DNA of 13,933 bases, taken from Chloroflexota bacterium (GTDB lineage Bacteria > Chloroflexota > Limnocylindria > Limnocylindrales > CSP1-4). Location: the NCBI GenBank assembly GCA_016875645.1, contig VGPE01000054.1, positions 1 to 13,933 on the forward strand, given 5' to 3'. The notes under the pieces are model-generated. The model had not been told where the DNA came from. It worked only from the letters and a program-made list of their open reading frames with translations, and did not search any database. Positions 13,823-13,933 of the stretch are shown one piece after another (position 1 is the stretch's first letter; every line of letters begins with the position of its first letter). Made by a program: the position numbers and the translations under genes.

Positions 13823-13933
13823 GGGTGGTCTCCAAGTTGAGGGACGGGGCTGGCCTTGGGCTCGGCCGCATCCCGTTCGGCGAATCGTTCAATCGAGCGG
13901 CCGACCATGTGGCCGGCGTCCAACCTGGGCTGG
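13819..13933 (-). CDS. C-terminal end of upstream CDS, probably the ABC transporter ATPase (partial)
   Basis: On the minus strand an open frame enters from the right edge and ends at TGA 13821-13819, overlapping the permease GTG start as GTGA. The visible tail of 37 residues contains HMVGRSIERFAERDAAEPKA and is charged and polar. It has no Walker or signature motif, as expected for the extreme C-terminus of an ATPase. The assignment comes only from the standard ATPase-permease gene order and the coupled overlap. Confidence 0.5.
   Translation of the reverse strand, partial: QPRLDAGHMVGRSIERFAERDAAEPKASPVPQLGDHP

Noticed and set aside
13677..13892. 71-codon minus-strand frame at the right edge as the upstream gene
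   Set aside because: A different frame ends at 13819 with a GTGA overlap onto the permease start, fitting the junction rule of this operon; the 71-codon frame is Arg-rich and runs into the permease in the wrong frame.

Overview
This window comes from a very GC-rich bacterium (by eye about 70% G+C, strong third-position G/C bias, many GTG starts). Its core is an accessory region of an aerobic carbon monoxide dehydrogenase (Mo-CODH, cox) locus. Gene content and style fit a high-GC soil lineage such as Chloroflexota (Limnocylindria-like) or Actinomycetota. That placement is an inference from style, not from a marker gene.

Plus strand, 1-5679: the last codons of an upstream gene (probably the CoxD-type MoxR ATPase) are followed by a CoxE-type VWA protein, an XdhC/CoxF-type maturation protein, a PLP-dependent decarboxylase-family enzyme, a MocA/MobA-like nucleotidyltransferase, a 28-codon hydrophobic micro-ORF and a SAM methyltransferase. 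From xdhC onward every junction is the four-base overlap GTGA, so the set looks like one translationally coupled operon. CoxD/E/F-type proteins and the nucleotidyltransferase are expected to mature and insert the Mo-copper or molybdenum cytosine dinucleotide centre of CODH. The decarboxylase and the methyltransferase are not standard cox parts.

5680-6234 is a gene-free stretch of about 555 bp. It holds a perfect 17-bp inverted repeat with a 3-nt loop (probable terminator), a set of four imperfect repeats with a CCTGnCAGG-like core, and two smaller inverted repeats.

Plus strand, 6235-10423: a strong ribosome site precedes the first 48 codons of coxM (FAD subunit), which run directly and out of frame into the last ~270 codons of coxL (molybdopterin subunit). 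The rest of coxM, all of coxS and the active-site half of coxL are missing, as if deleted or lost in assembly. Then come a second XdhC-type gene (CoxI-like) carrying a C-terminal YHS metal-binding domain and interrupted by a -1 frameshift, a CoxG (SRPBCC) protein fused to a metallo-beta-lactamase (MBL) fold that has lost two zinc-binding histidines, and a tandem stand-alone MBL paralogue with all ligands intact.

Minus strand, 13933-10435 (convergent): the end of a probable ABC ATPase, an ABC-2 permease broken by a +1 frameshift, a GNAT acetyltransferase, the RsgA ribosome-assembly GTPase and a tandem-GNAT protein, all joined by ATGA or GTGA overlaps. This is a housekeeping/resistance-type operon unrelated to CO oxidation. 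The two operons meet tail to tail with 11 bp between stop codons.

Three lesions in 14 kb (the coxM/coxL junction and two frameshifts) mean either local decay or imperfect consensus, and this limits conclusions about whether the locus is functional. No tRNA, rRNA, CRISPR, insertion sequence or phage feature was seen.
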